A DNA stretch of 64,000 nucleotides from Antarcticirhabdus aurantiaca (GCF_009765365.1 NZ_VTOM01000018.1:62001-126000); one strand, 5' to 3'. Numbered from the stretch's first letter, positions 52,601-61,888 are shown. Numbers and translations are program-made. The notes: a model not told the origin generated them from the letters alone.

Positions 52601-53068
52601 GGCGAGGCGCTCGACCTCGGCCATGTCCTCGGGCAGGGGATCGGTGGCGGGCACGACGGGCACCCCCACCTCGACGGCGAGGTTGCGCGCGGCGACCTTG
52701 TTGCCGAGGCGCCGCATGGTGTCGGGCGTCGGGCCGATGAAGGTGATGCCGGCCTCGGCACAGGCTTCGGCGAACTCGGGGCTCTCCGACAGGAGGCCGT
52801 AGCCGGGATGGATCGCGTCGGCTCCGGAGAGCTTGGCGACGCGGATCACCTCCTCGATGGAGAGGTAGGCCTCGATCGGCCCGAGGTCGCGGGGCAGGTG
52901 GGGGCCGCGGCCGACCTGGTAGCTCTCGTCGGCCTTGAAGCGGTGGAGAGCGAGCTTGTCCTCCTCGGCCCAGATCGCGACGGTCTTGAGGCCCAGCTCG
53001 TTGGCGGCGCGAAACACGCGGATCGCGATCTCCGACCGGTTCGCGACGAGAATCTTCGATATGGCCAC
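49610..53068 (-). CDS. pyc: Pyruvate carboxylase
   Basis: The product has 1152 residues from GTG 53066-53068 (the family start MAISKILVANRSEIAIRVFR; GGGAG upstream). Biotin carboxylase domain: KASWGGGGRGMRAI, YFIEVNPRIQVEHTVTE. Carboxyltransferase domain: LLTDTTMRDGHQSLLATRMR, LECWGGATFDVSMRFL. Biotin carrier: GAPMPGVVSTLAVAAGQSV and the biotinyl-lysine in IEAMKMETAI. This is the single-chain form. It makes oxaloacetate from pyruvate, bicarbonate and ATP, refilling the TCA cycle. A frame reaching to 53302 has no family match. Confidence 0.96.
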   Translation of the reverse strand: MAISKILVANRSEIAIRVFRAANELGLKTVAIWAEEDKLALHRFKADESYQVGRGPHLPRDLGPIEAYLSIEEVIRVAKLSGADAIHPGYGLLSESPEFAEACAEAGITFIGPTPDTMRRLGNKVAARNLAVEVGVPVVPATDPLPEDMAEVERLAAEIGYPLMLKASWGGGGRGMRAIREPKDLAREVTEAKREAKAAFGKDEVYLEKLVERARHVEVQILGDTHGTVVDLFERDCSIQRRNQKVVERAPAPYLDDAQRRELAAHARKICAATNYVGAGTVEFLMDADTGAFYFIEVNPRIQVEHTVTEVVTGIDIVKAQIHILDGHAIGTPESGVPPQSEIRLNGHALQCRITTEDPEHNFIPDYGRITAYRGATGFGIRLDGGTAYSGAVITRYYDPLLEKVTAWAPSPEEAIARMDRALREFRIRGVATNLTFLEAIIGHEKFRDNSYTTRFIDTTPELFAAVKRRDRATKILTYLADVTVNGHPETKNRARPPKDHAPPHAPVVSLPIRPGTKQKLDELGARGFADWMKAQTRVLLTDTTMRDGHQSLLATRMRTHDIVAAADAYARALPELFSLECWGGATFDVSMRFLTEDPWERLAMVRSQVPNILLQMLLRGSNGVGYANYPDNVVKFFVREAARGGVDLFRVFDCLNWVENMRVSMDAVIEEGKLCEGAICYTGDLLDPDRSKYDLKYYVALAKEMEAAGAHILGLKDMAGLLKPAAARVLFKALKEEVGLPIHFHTHDTSGIAAATILAAVESGVDAVDAAMDAFSGNTSQPCLGSIVEALKGHERDPGLSPEAIRRLSFYWESVRNQYAAFESDLKGPASEVYLHEMPGGQFTNLKEQARSLGLETRWHLVAQTYADVNRMFGDIVKVTPSSKVVGDMALMMVSQDLTVSEVENPARDIAFPDSVVSMMRGDLGQPPGGWPEGIQRKVLKSEEPITVRPGSLIPPADLGAERVKAEEKVGRKVNDQEFAAFLMYPKVFTDFAAAQELYGPVSMLPTPAYFYGIAQEEEVLVEIERGKTLVVRNLGFGETDDTGMKTVFFELNGQPRRIKVPDRSTGGASKARPKVEPGNASQVGAPMPGVVSTLAVAAGQSVRTGDVLLSIEAMKMETAIHADRDGTIASVHVSAGSQIDAKDLLVTFAV

Positions 53069-53291
53069 GGCTGCACTCCCCCGAACGCTGCGGCGGCGCC
53101 AGCTCCCCGCGCCGCCCAAAAACTGGCGGAGATTGCGTGAGCGGCTCCTATTTCGCAAGTGCGAGATAGACCGAACGCGGGCGCGCTTTGGAAAAACCAC
53201 CGCAAGGCTCCGTAAACCTTGAGGCGATATTTCTAGGCAAGCTTCCCTCGCGCGACCGTCGTCCGCGCGACACCCGCCCGGCGGAACGATC

Positions 53292-55442
53292 ATGCAGTCC
53301 ACGCTTCTCGGCTACCAGCTCATCGCGCGCGACTTCGCCGCATCGATCGCGCGGGCCGAGGCGGAGCCCGTCACCAAGCGCGAAACGGCCTATTACGAGG
53401 CCAATATCGGCAAGGTGAAGACGCTCGACGACTTTCTCGACAACTACCGCCTTTATTCCTACGCGATGAAGGCCTACGGCCTCGAGGAGCAAATCAGCTC
53501 CAAAGCCTTCATGCGCAAGGTGCTGGAAAGCGACCTGTCGGCGTCGAACTCCTTCGCCAACAAGCTGACCGACGCGCGCTACCGCACCTTCGCCGCGGCC
53601 TTCAACTTCCCCAAGGCGGCGGACACCTCGACGCTGAAGGCCGTGACGACGACGCAGCTCGGCGCGATCGTCGAGGCCTATTCGGAAGCGGACGTGCGCC
53701 GCTCGACGGTGGCCGCGCAGAAGGCGGCGGGCTTCGAGGCGGCGATCGGCGGCATCGCCGACGTCGACTCCTTCATGAACAACGCGGCGGTCTACGAGGT
53801 GGCTCTGCGCTCGGTCGGGCTCGACGCGAGCCAGATGGATCGCGCCGCCATCCGCGACGTCCTGACCGGGAAGACGGCGCCGCGAACGGCCGAGCTGCTG
53901 GGACTGAAGGACCGGTTCCAGTTCGCGTCGGACGGCCAGCCGGCCCCCGGCGGCATCCTGGGCAGCCAGTCGGCGAGCGACGTCGTCAGCCGCTACTATT
54001 CCAACCTCGGCCTGTCGGCGACGCCGGTCGCCGCCGCGCACGAGACGAAGTACTTCGAGGCCAAGATCGCGACGATCCGCAGCGTCGACGAACTCGTCGG
54101 CGACCAGCGGCTCCTCAACTACGTCCTGACCTCCGTCGGGCTCGATCCGACCTACGAGACGCCGACCTACATCGCCTCCGTCCTCATGGACGACCCGGCG
54201 AATCCCAATGGCGTTCTCGCCAAGATGACCGCCGACGACGCGCGCAAGGCGGCGATGACGAAGCTAAACGCGGCCTTCAACTTCGCCGCGAACGGCACCG
54301 TGCCGGTGGGCGAAACCGCGCAGAGCGCCGTCCAGACAAGCGACACCTCCGCCGGCTACTTCACCTTCTACGACGACAAGGCCGAGAAGGCGGACACGAA
54401 CGACACGCGCCTCTTCAAGATCGCCCTCGGCAATCCGACGCGCGCCGACGCGCTGATCCGCAGCGACGCGGTCTTCACCTACCTGATGAAGGCCTTCGAG
54501 CTGGATCCGGCGACGGAGAGCCGAACGAAGATCCTGCGGGTCCTCAAATCCGATCCGTCCGACCCGAAGAGCTACGCCAACTCGCTGAAGGACGAGCGTT
54601 ACCAGCGCCTCGCCGCGGCCTTCAACTTCGACGAGAACGGCAAGCTCGCGCCCGAGCGGCTCGTCCAGTCGCAGGCCAAGCAGACCGCGACGGCGCAGGC
54701 CTATTCCAAGACGCTCGACACCGACGCGAGCCAGCTCGCCAAGGATGCGGCCAAGAAGGCGACCTCCGCCTATGCCGAGGCGCTGACGACCGTCATCGAC
54801 AGCGACGACTTCGTCAACAACAAGACGATCACCGACTACGCCCTCAAGGCCTACGGGTTGAGCGAGGAGAAGCTGAAGCCGGCCGAGCTGAAAGGGCTGT
54901 TGACGAGCGACCTGTCCAACCCGGACAGCGCCGCGCGCAAAAAGGGCGACCAGCGCTTCATCGACTTCGTCTCGGCCTACAACTTCGCGACCGACGGCTC
55001 CATCGAGCGCTCCAGCGGCGCGGTGCAGTCCGCGGCCGACCGCCTCGCCGTGCGCGAGGCTTTCGTGCGCCAATCGATCGAGGAGCGGTCCGGCCAAACG
55101 GACGGCGAGGGCGTTCGCCTCGCGCTCTATTTCCAGCGCAAGGCGTCGAGCTTCACGACGCCCTTCCAGCTCCTGGCGGACAAGGCGGCGGTGGAATTCA
55201 CCCGCACGCTTCTCGGCCTGCCGGCGCAGTTCTCCCAGCTCGACATCGAGAAGCAGGCCTCGATCCTCGAGGACAGGCTCGACTTCGCCGACTTCAAGGA
55301 CGCCAAGAAGGTCGATCGGATGATCTCGCGCTTCTCCGGCCTCTACGACATCTCGCAGTCGCCCGCGGCCGGAGCCGGGGCCTCGGCGGCGATGACCATC
55401 CTGTCGGGTGGCGGCGGGTCGAACCTCCTCGGCTATCTCTGA
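53292..55442 (+). CDS. DUF1217 protein with five tandem repeats
   Basis: The product has 716 residues and no signal peptide. A unit of about 115 residues is repeated five times: each has a FLxNxxLYxYALKAYGL-like helix and a ...RYxxFAAAFNF end, with ends near residues 105, 212, 330, 446 and 565. DUF1217 proteins occur in flagellar regions of rhizobia; this one lies near flgB. The last 130 residues include SSFTTPFQLLADKAAVEFTR and a Gly/Ala-rich tail. A structural or secreted-component role is likely. Its 3' end overlaps the convergent sugar transferase gene by 10 bases. Confidence 0.85.
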   Translation: MQSTLLGYQLIARDFAASIARAEAEPVTKRETAYYEANIGKVKTLDDFLDNYRLYSYAMKAYGLEEQISSKAFMRKVLESDLSASNSFANKLTDARYRTFAAAFNFPKAADTSTLKAVTTTQLGAIVEAYSEADVRRSTVAAQKAAGFEAAIGGIADVDSFMNNAAVYEVALRSVGLDASQMDRAAIRDVLTGKTAPRTAELLGLKDRFQFASDGQPAPGGILGSQSASDVVSRYYSNLGLSATPVAAAHETKYFEAKIATIRSVDELVGDQRLLNYVLTSVGLDPTYETPTYIASVLMDDPANPNGVLAKMTADDARKAAMTKLNAAFNFAANGTVPVGETAQSAVQTSDTSAGYFTFYDDKAEKADTNDTRLFKIALGNPTRADALIRSDAVFTYLMKAFELDPATESRTKILRVLKSDPSDPKSYANSLKDERYQRLAAAFNFDENGKLAPERLVQSQAKQTATAQAYSKTLDTDASQLAKDAAKKATSAYAEALTTVIDSDDFVNNKTITDYALKAYGLSEEKLKPAELKGLLTSDLSNPDSAARKKGDQRFIDFVSAYNFATDGSIERSSGAVQSAADRLAVREAFVRQSIEERSGQTDGEGVRLALYFQRKASSFTTPFQLLADKAAVEFTRTLLGLPAQFSQLDIEKQASILEDRLDFADFKDAKKVDRMISRFSGLYDISQSPAAGAGASAAMTILSGGGGSNLLGYL

Positions 55443-56002
55443 GGCGGTTCCTCGGCGACCCGGTCGCCGCGGCCCGAGCCCGTCACCGTGCGGGCGAGAA
55501 GCACGAGATCGAAGGCGAGGCTTCGCCGCGCCGCATAGGCCGCGTCCGCCTGGGCAAGGCGCTCGGGCGTCGACATGTCGATGTTCTCGACCTGCGCGAG
55601 GCCGGTGATGCCGGGGCGCAGCGCCAGGACGCCGAGGGCGCGGCGCGCCTCGATCACCGCCGTCTGCGTCGGTAGGCAGGGGCGGGGTCCGACGAGGCTC
55701 ATTTCCCCCTTCAACACGTTCCAGAGCTGAGGCAGCTCGTCGAGCTTCCAGCGCCGCAGGTGCCGGCCGAGCGGCGTCACCGCCGCCGCCGGCATCTCGT
55801 GCGTGGCGAGCGAGGGCGTGCCCTGCGCCATGGTCCGCAGCTTCCAGCAGGTGAAGACGCGACCGTTCCGGCCGACGCGATCCTGCGCGAAAAGGCCGGG
55901 GCCCGGCGAGGTCAGCCGCACCAGCAGAGCCAGGAGGGCGATCAGCCAGAACAGGGCGAGAAGCCCGCCAGCCGCCGCAATGAAATCCAAGAAGCGCTTC
56001 AT
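55433..56002 (-). CDS. Undecaprenyl-phosphate sugar phosphotransferase (bacterial sugar transferase)
   Basis: The product has 189 residues from ATG 56000-56002. One N-terminal membrane helix (GGLLALFWLIALLALLVRLT) is followed by the catalytic domain: FAQDRVGRNGRVFTCWKLRT, KLDELPQLWNVLKGEMSLVG and PRPCLPTQ. Such PF02397 proteins move a sugar-1-phosphate from UDP-sugar to undecaprenyl phosphate to begin a polysaccharide or glycan. It is the only initiating enzyme in the module and is divergent from the dehydratase gene. The sugar is unknown. Confidence 0.88.
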   Translation of the reverse strand: MKRFLDFIAAAGGLLALFWLIALLALLVRLTSPGPGLFAQDRVGRNGRVFTCWKLRTMAQGTPSLATHEMPAAAVTPLGRHLRRWKLDELPQLWNVLKGEMSLVGPRPCLPTQTAVIEARRALGVLALRPGITGLAQVENIDMSTPERLAQADAAYAARRSLAFDLVLLARTVTGSGRGDRVAEEPPQR

Positions 56003-56149
56003 GACGGGCGCGATGACCGCCTTTCGCCGCAAAGACAAGGGAGGAGTGGACCCGACGCGGCGCCGCGCCCCGTGCGGGGCGCCCGATCATGCGTGGGATC
56101 GGCGCAACTGTCGGGTGATTTTGACGCCTGCGCGGAGCCCCGTGTTGCA

Positions 56150-58282
56150 ATGACGCAAGGCTGGGACCAGAAAGATGGCGATGAGCAGGGGGCCGAGATT
56201 CGGTTGATGGCGGGCACGATCCTCTCGACGCTTACCTCGCGCGGTTTCGCGCTGCGCGCAGCGGCGATGGTGCACGATGTCGTCATGGGGGCGGCGGCCT
56301 TCTATCTCGCCCTCTTCCTGCGGCTCAGCCAGGAGCCGAACGTCAACGACATCGGCAGCTACGCGCTGGCCGGCCTCGCCTTCGGCCTTCTCGTCGGGCT
56401 GATCGGACTTTCGGTCGGCATGAACCGCGGCATCTGGCGCTACGCTTCGATGTCGGACATTACGGCCATCATCAAGACGGCCTGCATCTCGGTCTGCCTC
56501 TTCGTCGTCCTGCACTTCCTGATCCGCGAGCCGGACATGCTGCCGCGCTCGACCATGGCGATCTCCTGGGCCTTCCTGGTGATCTTCCTGTCGGCGCCGC
56601 GGGCGATCTACCGCTCCTATCGCAACCACCGCGATACGCGGCGCGACTGGACGCGGCGCAACCTCACCGTCCGCAACGTCCTTCTGATCGGGGCGGGCGA
56701 CAATGCCGACATGTTCCTGAAGTCGATCAGCGAGCAGCGCGGTCCGCCCTACAAGGTGCTGGCGATCCTCGACGAGCGGCGCCGCCGCGTCGGGCGCTTT
56801 ATCCGCGGCGTGCCGATCCTCGGCGCGCCGGAGCGCCTGCCCGAGATCGTCGAGCGCTTCCGCCGCCGCGGCGTCGAGCCCGACGCGGTGATCCTCACGC
56901 GCTCGCGCGAGGAGTATCAGCGATTCGCGGCGATCGACGACCTCGTCGCGGCCTCGGGCGAGCTCGGCCTGGAGCTCCTGCGCCTGCCGAACCTTCTCGA
57001 CATGCGCGATATCGGCTCGGACTTCGACCTGCGGCCGTTGCGCATCGAGGACCTTCTCCAGCGCCAGCCGGTCCGCGCCGATCGGACGCGCTCGCTGGAG
57101 CTGGTAGGCGGCCGGCGCATCCTGATCACTGGCGCCGGCGGCTCGATCGGCTCGGAGCTGGCGCGTCAGGTGGCGAGCCTCGGGCCGGCCGAGCTCGTCT
57201 GCGTCGATGCCAGCGAATACCTTCTCTACAAGGTCGAGACGGAGCTGCGCCGCCGCCATCCGACCCTGAAGCTCCAGGCGGTGCTCGGCAACGTGCGCTC
57301 GCGCGAGGCCATCCAGCGCATCTTCGAGGCGCAGCGGCCGGAGATCGTCTTCCACGCCGCGGCCCTCAAGCACGTGCCGATCGTCGAGCGCCAGCCGCTG
57401 GAAGGGCTCTTCACCAACGCCGTCGGCACGCGCAACGTCGCGGAGGCCGCGATCGCGACCGGTGTCGGCGCCATGGTGATGATCTCCACCGACAAGGCGG
57501 TGAATCCCGCCAACGTCATGGGCGCCTCGAAGCGCCTCGCCGAGATGTTCTGCCAGGCGCACGACATGAAGGCCGACGAGGGCGGCACGCGCTTCACGAC
57601 CGTGCGCTTCGGCAACGTCCTCGGCTCCGCCGGCTCGGTGGTGCCGCTGTTCGAGAAGCAGCTGAAGGAAGGCGGCCCGCTCACCGTCACCCATCCGGAC
57701 ATGGAGCGCTACTTCATGACCGTGCCGGAGGCCTGCACGCTGGTGATCCAGGCGGCCTGGCACGGCATGGCGAACAAGGCCGTGCGCGGGCGCATCTACG
57801 TCCTCGACATGGGAACGCCCGTCAAGATCGTCGATCTGGCCCGCAACGTCATCCGCCTGTCGGGCTTGAGGCCCGACGTCGACGTGCAGATCGTCTATAC
57901 CAGCCTCAGGCCCGGCGAAAAGCTCTACGAGGAGCTCTTCGCCAGCAGCGAGATGCCCGACCCGACGGGTACGCCCGGCCTCCTCATCGCCTTTCCCCGC
58001 GTCATCGAGCAGGGGCTCGCGGTGCGGATCTTCGACGAGCTCGCCCGCCACATCCGTGCCGGCGACCTTGCCGGCGCGCTGCGCCTCGTGAAGAGCACGG
58101 TGCCGGAGTTCGAGGTCGGCGCGGAGCTGCGCCCGCTCATCGAGGACGAGAAGACGGGACTGATCGGCGGCAAGCCGCCGCTTCTCCTCATCGACGCCGC
58201 TGCCGAGCGCGCCCGCGTCGCCCGCGAGGCGGCCGAGCTGACGAGCGCGGCCGAGCCGCGGCTGAAGCTCGACGAGGCGTGA
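56150..58282 (+). CDS. WbpM/CapD-type nucleotide-sugar 4,6-dehydratase/epimerase
   Basis: The product has 710 residues. Four or five membrane helices cover residues 20-150, then a CoA-binding-like Rossmann domain (NVLLIGAGDNADMFLKSISE), then the SDR domain beginning RRILITGAGGSIGSEL near residue 321. The catalytic segment STDKAVNPANVMGASK has methionine where classical SDRs have tyrosine, as in WbpM. It would convert UDP-GlcNAc to a 4-keto-6-deoxy sugar for surface glycans. ATG 56150 or ATG 56207 may start it. Confidence 0.9.
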   Translation: MTQGWDQKDGDEQGAEIRLMAGTILSTLTSRGFALRAAAMVHDVVMGAAAFYLALFLRLSQEPNVNDIGSYALAGLAFGLLVGLIGLSVGMNRGIWRYASMSDITAIIKTACISVCLFVVLHFLIREPDMLPRSTMAISWAFLVIFLSAPRAIYRSYRNHRDTRRDWTRRNLTVRNVLLIGAGDNADMFLKSISEQRGPPYKVLAILDERRRRVGRFIRGVPILGAPERLPEIVERFRRRGVEPDAVILTRSREEYQRFAAIDDLVAASGELGLELLRLPNLLDMRDIGSDFDLRPLRIEDLLQRQPVRADRTRSLELVGGRRILITGAGGSIGSELARQVASLGPAELVCVDASEYLLYKVETELRRRHPTLKLQAVLGNVRSREAIQRIFEAQRPEIVFHAAALKHVPIVERQPLEGLFTNAVGTRNVAEAAIATGVGAMVMISTDKAVNPANVMGASKRLAEMFCQAHDMKADEGGTRFTTVRFGNVLGSAGSVVPLFEKQLKEGGPLTVTHPDMERYFMTVPEACTLVIQAAWHGMANKAVRGRIYVLDMGTPVKIVDLARNVIRLSGLRPDVDVQIVYTSLRPGEKLYEELFASSEMPDPTGTPGLLIAFPRVIEQGLAVRIFDELARHIRAGDLAGALRLVKSTVPEFEVGAELRPLIEDEKTGLIGGKPPLLLIDAAAERARVAREAAELTSAAEPRLKLDEA

Positions 58283-58307
58283 GGTCCGAACCGGCGAACG
58301 CTCGGCC

Positions 58308-59249
58308 ATGCGCGTCCTGATCACCGGCGCATCCGGCTTCGTCGGGCGCCACCTGCGTGCCGCTCTGGCGCGGCATGGAGTGGAAACGCTGGCGCTGGCG
58401 CGCGGCATCGAAGCCGCGGGCGGATCGCCGAGCGTCCTCGTCGGACCCGCCGATCTCACCGATATCGGTTCGTGGAACGGCTGGCCCGAGGCGATCGACG
58501 CCGTCGTCCATCTGGCCGCGCTGAACCCGTCGCGCGGCGAAGCGGGCTGGGGCGACGAAGCGGCGCTGATGCGGGCGAATGCCGAGGTCACGGCGGCGCT
58601 CGCGTCCCGCGCGGCGCGCGAGACCGTGCCGCGGCTGATCTTCCTCTCCACCGCCAAGGTTCACGGCGCCTCCGCCCCCGGACTCGTCACGGAAGCGGGA
58701 GCACTCGCGCCGCCCGACGCCTATGCCCGCTCGAAGCTTTCCGCGGAGGCGCGGCTGCGCGAAGCCGTGGCCGGCAGCGGCACGGCGGGGCTCATCCTGC
58801 GGCCGGTGCCGGTTTTCGGCGCGGGCGGGCGCGGGCTCGTCTCGACGCTCAGGCGCCTCGCGCGCCTCCCCGCGCCGCTGCCGCTCAAGGGCATGGGAAG
58901 CCCTCGCAGCCTCGTGTCCGTCGAGAGCCTCGTCGCCGCCATCGAGGCCGGCCTTGCCGCGCCTCTGCAGGCAGGCGAGGCGCCGGCGCTCCTCGTCGCG
59001 GACGAAGGGCCGCTCGATCCCGCCGGCATCGTCGCCGCCCTGCGGTCCGGCCTCGGTCGGCGGCCCGGCGTCCTGCCGCTGCCCCTGGGCAGGCTCGCGG
59101 CGCGAGCCGCGGGGGCAGGGGGCGTCCTCGCTCCCTTCGTCGTGGATCCGGCGGAGGCCGCGCGGCGGCTCGACTGGGCGCCGCGCGCCTCGACCGCAAC
59201 GGCGCTCGCGGAGTTCGCGGCGCGCGAGAAGCCTACGCCGAAAGGCTGA
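58308..59249 (+). CDS. NAD-dependent epimerase/dehydratase (extended SDR)
   Basis: The product has 313 residues, ATG 58308, 25 bases after the dehydratase gene. Rossmann motif MRVLITGASGFVGRHLRAAL; catalytic residues lie in FLSTAKVHG and YARSKLSAE. VHLAALNPSRGEAGWGDEAA is the typical second block. It may act after the WbpM-type enzyme to form a rare 6-deoxy sugar; relatives include UDP-sugar 4-reductases found beside initiating sugar transferases. Substrate not known. Confidence 0.85.
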   Translation: MRVLITGASGFVGRHLRAALARHGVETLALARGIEAAGGSPSVLVGPADLTDIGSWNGWPEAIDAVVHLAALNPSRGEAGWGDEAALMRANAEVTAALASRAARETVPRLIFLSTAKVHGASAPGLVTEAGALAPPDAYARSKLSAEARLREAVAGSGTAGLILRPVPVFGAGGRGLVSTLRRLARLPAPLPLKGMGSPRSLVSVESLVAAIEAGLAAPLQAGEAPALLVADEGPLDPAGIVAALRSGLGRRPGVLPLPLGRLAARAAGAGGVLAPFVVDPAEAARRLDWAPRASTATALAEFAAREKPTPKG

Positions 59250-59396
59250 ACCCTCCTTCGAACGGCTGAGCCTTGGCCCAAGCGCGCGCGAACCTTGCGT
59301 TTGGTTCCATCGCGAATGCTTGCCCAAACAGCTTCGGACAAGCGCTTCTTCCTAAGGATCAAGCATCACTCCTAAGCCGCGCAAGGGCTCCTTCCG

Positions 59397-59780
59397 ATGC
59401 AGGACGTCTATCTTTTCGGCGTAGCTTCGCGCCGCGCCGAATGGCTGTCGAATCGTCAAACGGTGGTGGCCGAGAACGTCGCGAATGCCAACACGCCGGA
59501 ATATCGCGCCCGCGACATCGCCTCCTTCCAGGAAGCGATGGAGATGACGCGGCTCGAGATGAAGGCGTCCAGCCCCATGCACCTCGCCTCCTTCGGCGGC
59601 CGCGCCGACGAGGCGGCTGAGGTGCGCGAGGAGGACTCCTGGGAGGTCGTCCACTCCGGCAATTCCGTCAGCCTCGAGCAGGAGATGATGAAGGCCGGCG
59701 AGATCAACCGCGAGTATTCGCTGAATACGTCGGTGGTGAAGTCCTTTCACCGCATGCTTCTGACCACTTTGAGGGGCTGA
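59397..59780 (+). CDS. flgB: Flagellar basal-body rod protein FlgB
   Basis: The product has 127 residues. The N-terminal coiled-coil rod motif [20 protein letters not shown] is typical of axial rod proteins, and the C-terminal [20 protein letters not shown] completes the pair. FlgB forms the proximal rod. It heads the flgB-flgC-fliE-flgG-flgA-flgI-motE-flgH operon. The 147 bases upstream lack a recognisable promoter. Confidence 0.95.
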   Translation: MQDVYLFGVASRRAEWLSNRQTVVAENVANANTPEYRARDIASFQEAMEMTRLEMKASSPMHLASFGGRADEAAEVREEDSWEVVHSGNSVSLEQEMMKAGEINREYSLNTSVVKSFHRMLLTTLRG

Positions 59781-59785
59781 GAACT

Positions 59786-60202
59786 TTGGCCGATCCGATC
59801 CTCGCCTCCATGAAGGTCGCCGCGAGCGGCCTTCAGGCCCAGTCGACGCGCCTGCGCATCGTGTCCGAGAACATCGCCAACGCCCGCTCCACGGGCGAAA
59901 CGGCGGGTGCCGACCCGTATCGCCGCAAGACCGTGACCTTCGAGAACGTCCTCGACAGCGTCGCCGATCTCTCGATGGTGCGCGTCAACGACATCAACAC
60001 CGACCAGTCGGCCTTCAAGATCGAGCACGATCCGGGCAACCCTGCCGCCGACGCCAACGGCAACGTCAAGATGCCGAACGTCGAGATGCTGGTCGAGATG
60101 GCCGACATGCGCGAGGCCAACCGATCCTACGACGCCAACCTGCAGGTCGTGAAGCAGGCCCGGCAGATGATCAACATGACAATCGACCTTCTGAGGAGCT
60201 GA
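59786..60202 (+). CDS. flgC: Flagellar basal-body rod protein FlgC
   Basis: The product has 138 residues from a TTG start at 59786, preceded by GAGGGG; family N-terminus [20 protein letters not shown]. The rod motif [14 protein letters not shown] and the C-terminal [20 protein letters not shown] are intact. FlgC is a proximal rod subunit exported by the flagellar type III system. Confidence 0.94.
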   Translation: MADPILASMKVAASGLQAQSTRLRIVSENIANARSTGETAGADPYRRKTVTFENVLDSVADLSMVRVNDINTDQSAFKIEHDPGNPAADANGNVKMPNVEMLVEMADMREANRSYDANLQVVKQARQMINMTIDLLRS

Positions 60203-60204
60203 CC

Positions 60205-60546
60205 ATGGTGAGCGCCATCCCCGGCATCAGTGCCGCCATGCCCCGCCTCGACACCGCGGCCGTTTCGGGCTCCGCGGCGCTGTCGCCGTCCTCCGCCGCC
60301 ACGGCCGCCGCCGTGCCGGGCACCGGCGCCACCGACTTCGGCGCGGTCATGCGTCAGGTCGCGACCGACGCGATGGACACGATGCGCGGCGCGGAAAGCA
60401 CCTCGATCCAGGGCATCAAGGGCGAGGCCTCGACGCAGGCCGTCGTCGAGGCCGTCATGGCCGCCGAACGCACCCTCCAGACCGCCGTCGCGCTGCGCGA
60501 GAAGGTGACCAACGCCTATCTCGAGCTCTCGCGCATGGCGATCTGA
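60205..60546 (+). CDS. fliE: Flagellar hook-basal body complex protein FliE
   Basis: The product has 113 residues from ATG 60205, two bases after flgC with GAGGAG upstream. The Ala-rich N-terminal half is variable; the C-terminus [20 protein letters not shown] and [17 protein letters not shown] is the conserved FliE core that joins the rod to the MS ring. Confidence 0.93.
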   Translation: MVSAIPGISAAMPRLDTAAVSGSAALSPSSAATAAAVPGTGATDFGAVMRQVATDAMDTMRGAESTSIQGIKGEASTQAVVEAVMAAERTLQTAVALREKVTNAYLELSRMAI

Positions 60547-60628
60547 CGCGCCGTCCGCTTCCTCCTCCTACCCGTTTCCGTGCCTGCAGGCTTGAGCCGC
60601 GGGCCCTTTCCCGAAGGACGAAATCCAC

Positions 60629-61411
60629 ATGCGGGCCCTGGCCATCGCCGCCACCGGCATGAGCGCGCAGCAGCTCAACGTCGAAGTCGTCGCGAACAAC
60701 ATCGCGAACATCAACACCACCGGCTTCAAGCGCGCGCGCGCCGAGTTCACCGACCTTCTCTACCAGGTCGAGCGGATGCAGGGCGTGCCGACGCGCGGCG
60801 GCGAGGGCATGGTGCCGGAAGGCGCGCAGCTGGGCCTGGGCGTGCGCACCGCGGCGATCCGCAACGTCCACATCCAGGGCACGCTCAACCAGACCGGCAA
60901 CGAGCTGGACGTCGCCGTGGTCGGCAAGGGCTGGCTGCAGGTGACCGGGCCGGGCGGCGAGGTGCTCTATACGCGCGACGGCGCCTTCAACAAGAGCGAC
61001 ACGGGCCAGCTCGTGACGCTGGACGGCTATGCCGTCGAGCCGGCGATCACCATTCCGATCGACGCCACCCAGGTCGTCATCAACGAGACGGGCGAGGTCT
61101 TCGCGCGGGTCAACGGCGAGCTGCAGAACCTCGGCCAGCTGACGCTTGCCAGCTTCGCCAACGATGTCGGCCTCGCCGCGCAGGGCGGCAACCTCTTCGC
61201 CGAGACCGCCGCTTCCGGCGCGCCGGTGGTGGGCGTCGCCGGCGATCCCGGCTACGGCACGATCCGCCAGGCCTATCTCGAAGACTCCAACGTCGATCCG
61301 GTGAAGGAAATCTCCGAGCTGATCTCGGCCCAGCGCGCCTACGAGATGAACTCCAAGGTCATCCAGGCCGCCGACGAGATGGCGAGCGTCGTCTCCAAGG
61401 GCCTGCGCTGA
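60629..61411 (+). CDS. flgG: Flagellar distal rod protein FlgG
   Basis: The product has 260 residues. [20 protein letters not shown] and [20 protein letters not shown] open it; [20 protein letters not shown] is FlgG-specific. The C-terminus [20 protein letters not shown] ends in the axial coiled coil. It forms the distal rod through the L and P rings. Confidence 0.95.
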   Translation: MRALAIAATGMSAQQLNVEVVANNIANINTTGFKRARAEFTDLLYQVERMQGVPTRGGEGMVPEGAQLGLGVRTAAIRNVHIQGTLNQTGNELDVAVVGKGWLQVTGPGGEVLYTRDGAFNKSDTGQLVTLDGYAVEPAITIPIDATQVVINETGEVFARVNGELQNLGQLTLASFANDVGLAAQGGNLFAETAASGAPVVGVAGDPGYGTIRQAYLEDSNVDPVKEISELISAQRAYEMNSKVIQAADEMASVVSKGLR

Positions 61412-61416
61412 TCGTC

Positions 61417-61887
61417 ATGACCCGCTTGGCATCCCTTCTCTGCCGCGCAGGCCTCGCCGCCATCGGCCTGGCCTCGCTCGCGGCGCCGGCCGCCGCCGAC
61501 GAGATCGGCATGCTCGTGCCGAGCGCGATCGTTTATCCCGGCCAGGTCGTCGAGGGCCGGCCGCTTCAGCCGCGCGACTTCCGCGTGAACGCCGACATGG
61601 TCGGCGAATACGTGCTCGACGCGAGCCAGGTCGAGGGCAAGGTCGCCCGCCGCACGCTGCTGCCGGGCAAGCCGATCCGTCTGTCCGATCTGAAGGGCGC
61701 CGACGTGGTGTCGGCCGGCGCGCCAGTGACGCTGGTTTATCGCGAGGGCGGCATGGTGATCACGGGCCTCGGCACGTCGCTCCAGTCGGCCGGCGACGGC
61801 GAGACGATCCGTGCCAAGAACGTCGATTCGGGCCTCATCGTCTCGGGCATCGCCCGGGCCGACGGTTCGGTCGAGATCGGCGGCTGA
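61417..61887 (+). CDS. flgA: Flagellar P-ring assembly chaperone FlgA
   Basis: The product has 156 residues from ATG 61417. A signal peptide ends near APAAA-DE (residue 28). PSAIVYPGQVVEGRPLQPRD and GKVARRTLLPGKPIRLSDLK form the SAF domain with its loop, and GMVITGLGTSLQSAGDGETI the C-terminal part. The protein is shorter than enterobacterial FlgA, as usual in rhizobia. It assists FlgI assembly in the periplasm. Confidence 0.92.
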   Translation: MTRLASLLCRAGLAAIGLASLAAPAAADEIGMLVPSAIVYPGQVVEGRPLQPRDFRVNADMVGEYVLDASQVEGKVARRTLLPGKPIRLSDLKGADVVSAGAPVTLVYREGGMVITGLGTSLQSAGDGETIRAKNVDSGLIVSGIARADGSVEIGG

Positions 61888-61888
61888 C

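Noticed and set aside
53069-53302. N-terminal extension of pyruvate carboxylase
   Set aside because: The extension contains no family sequence; the biotin carboxylase domain begins at the GTG 53068 with a ribosome site.
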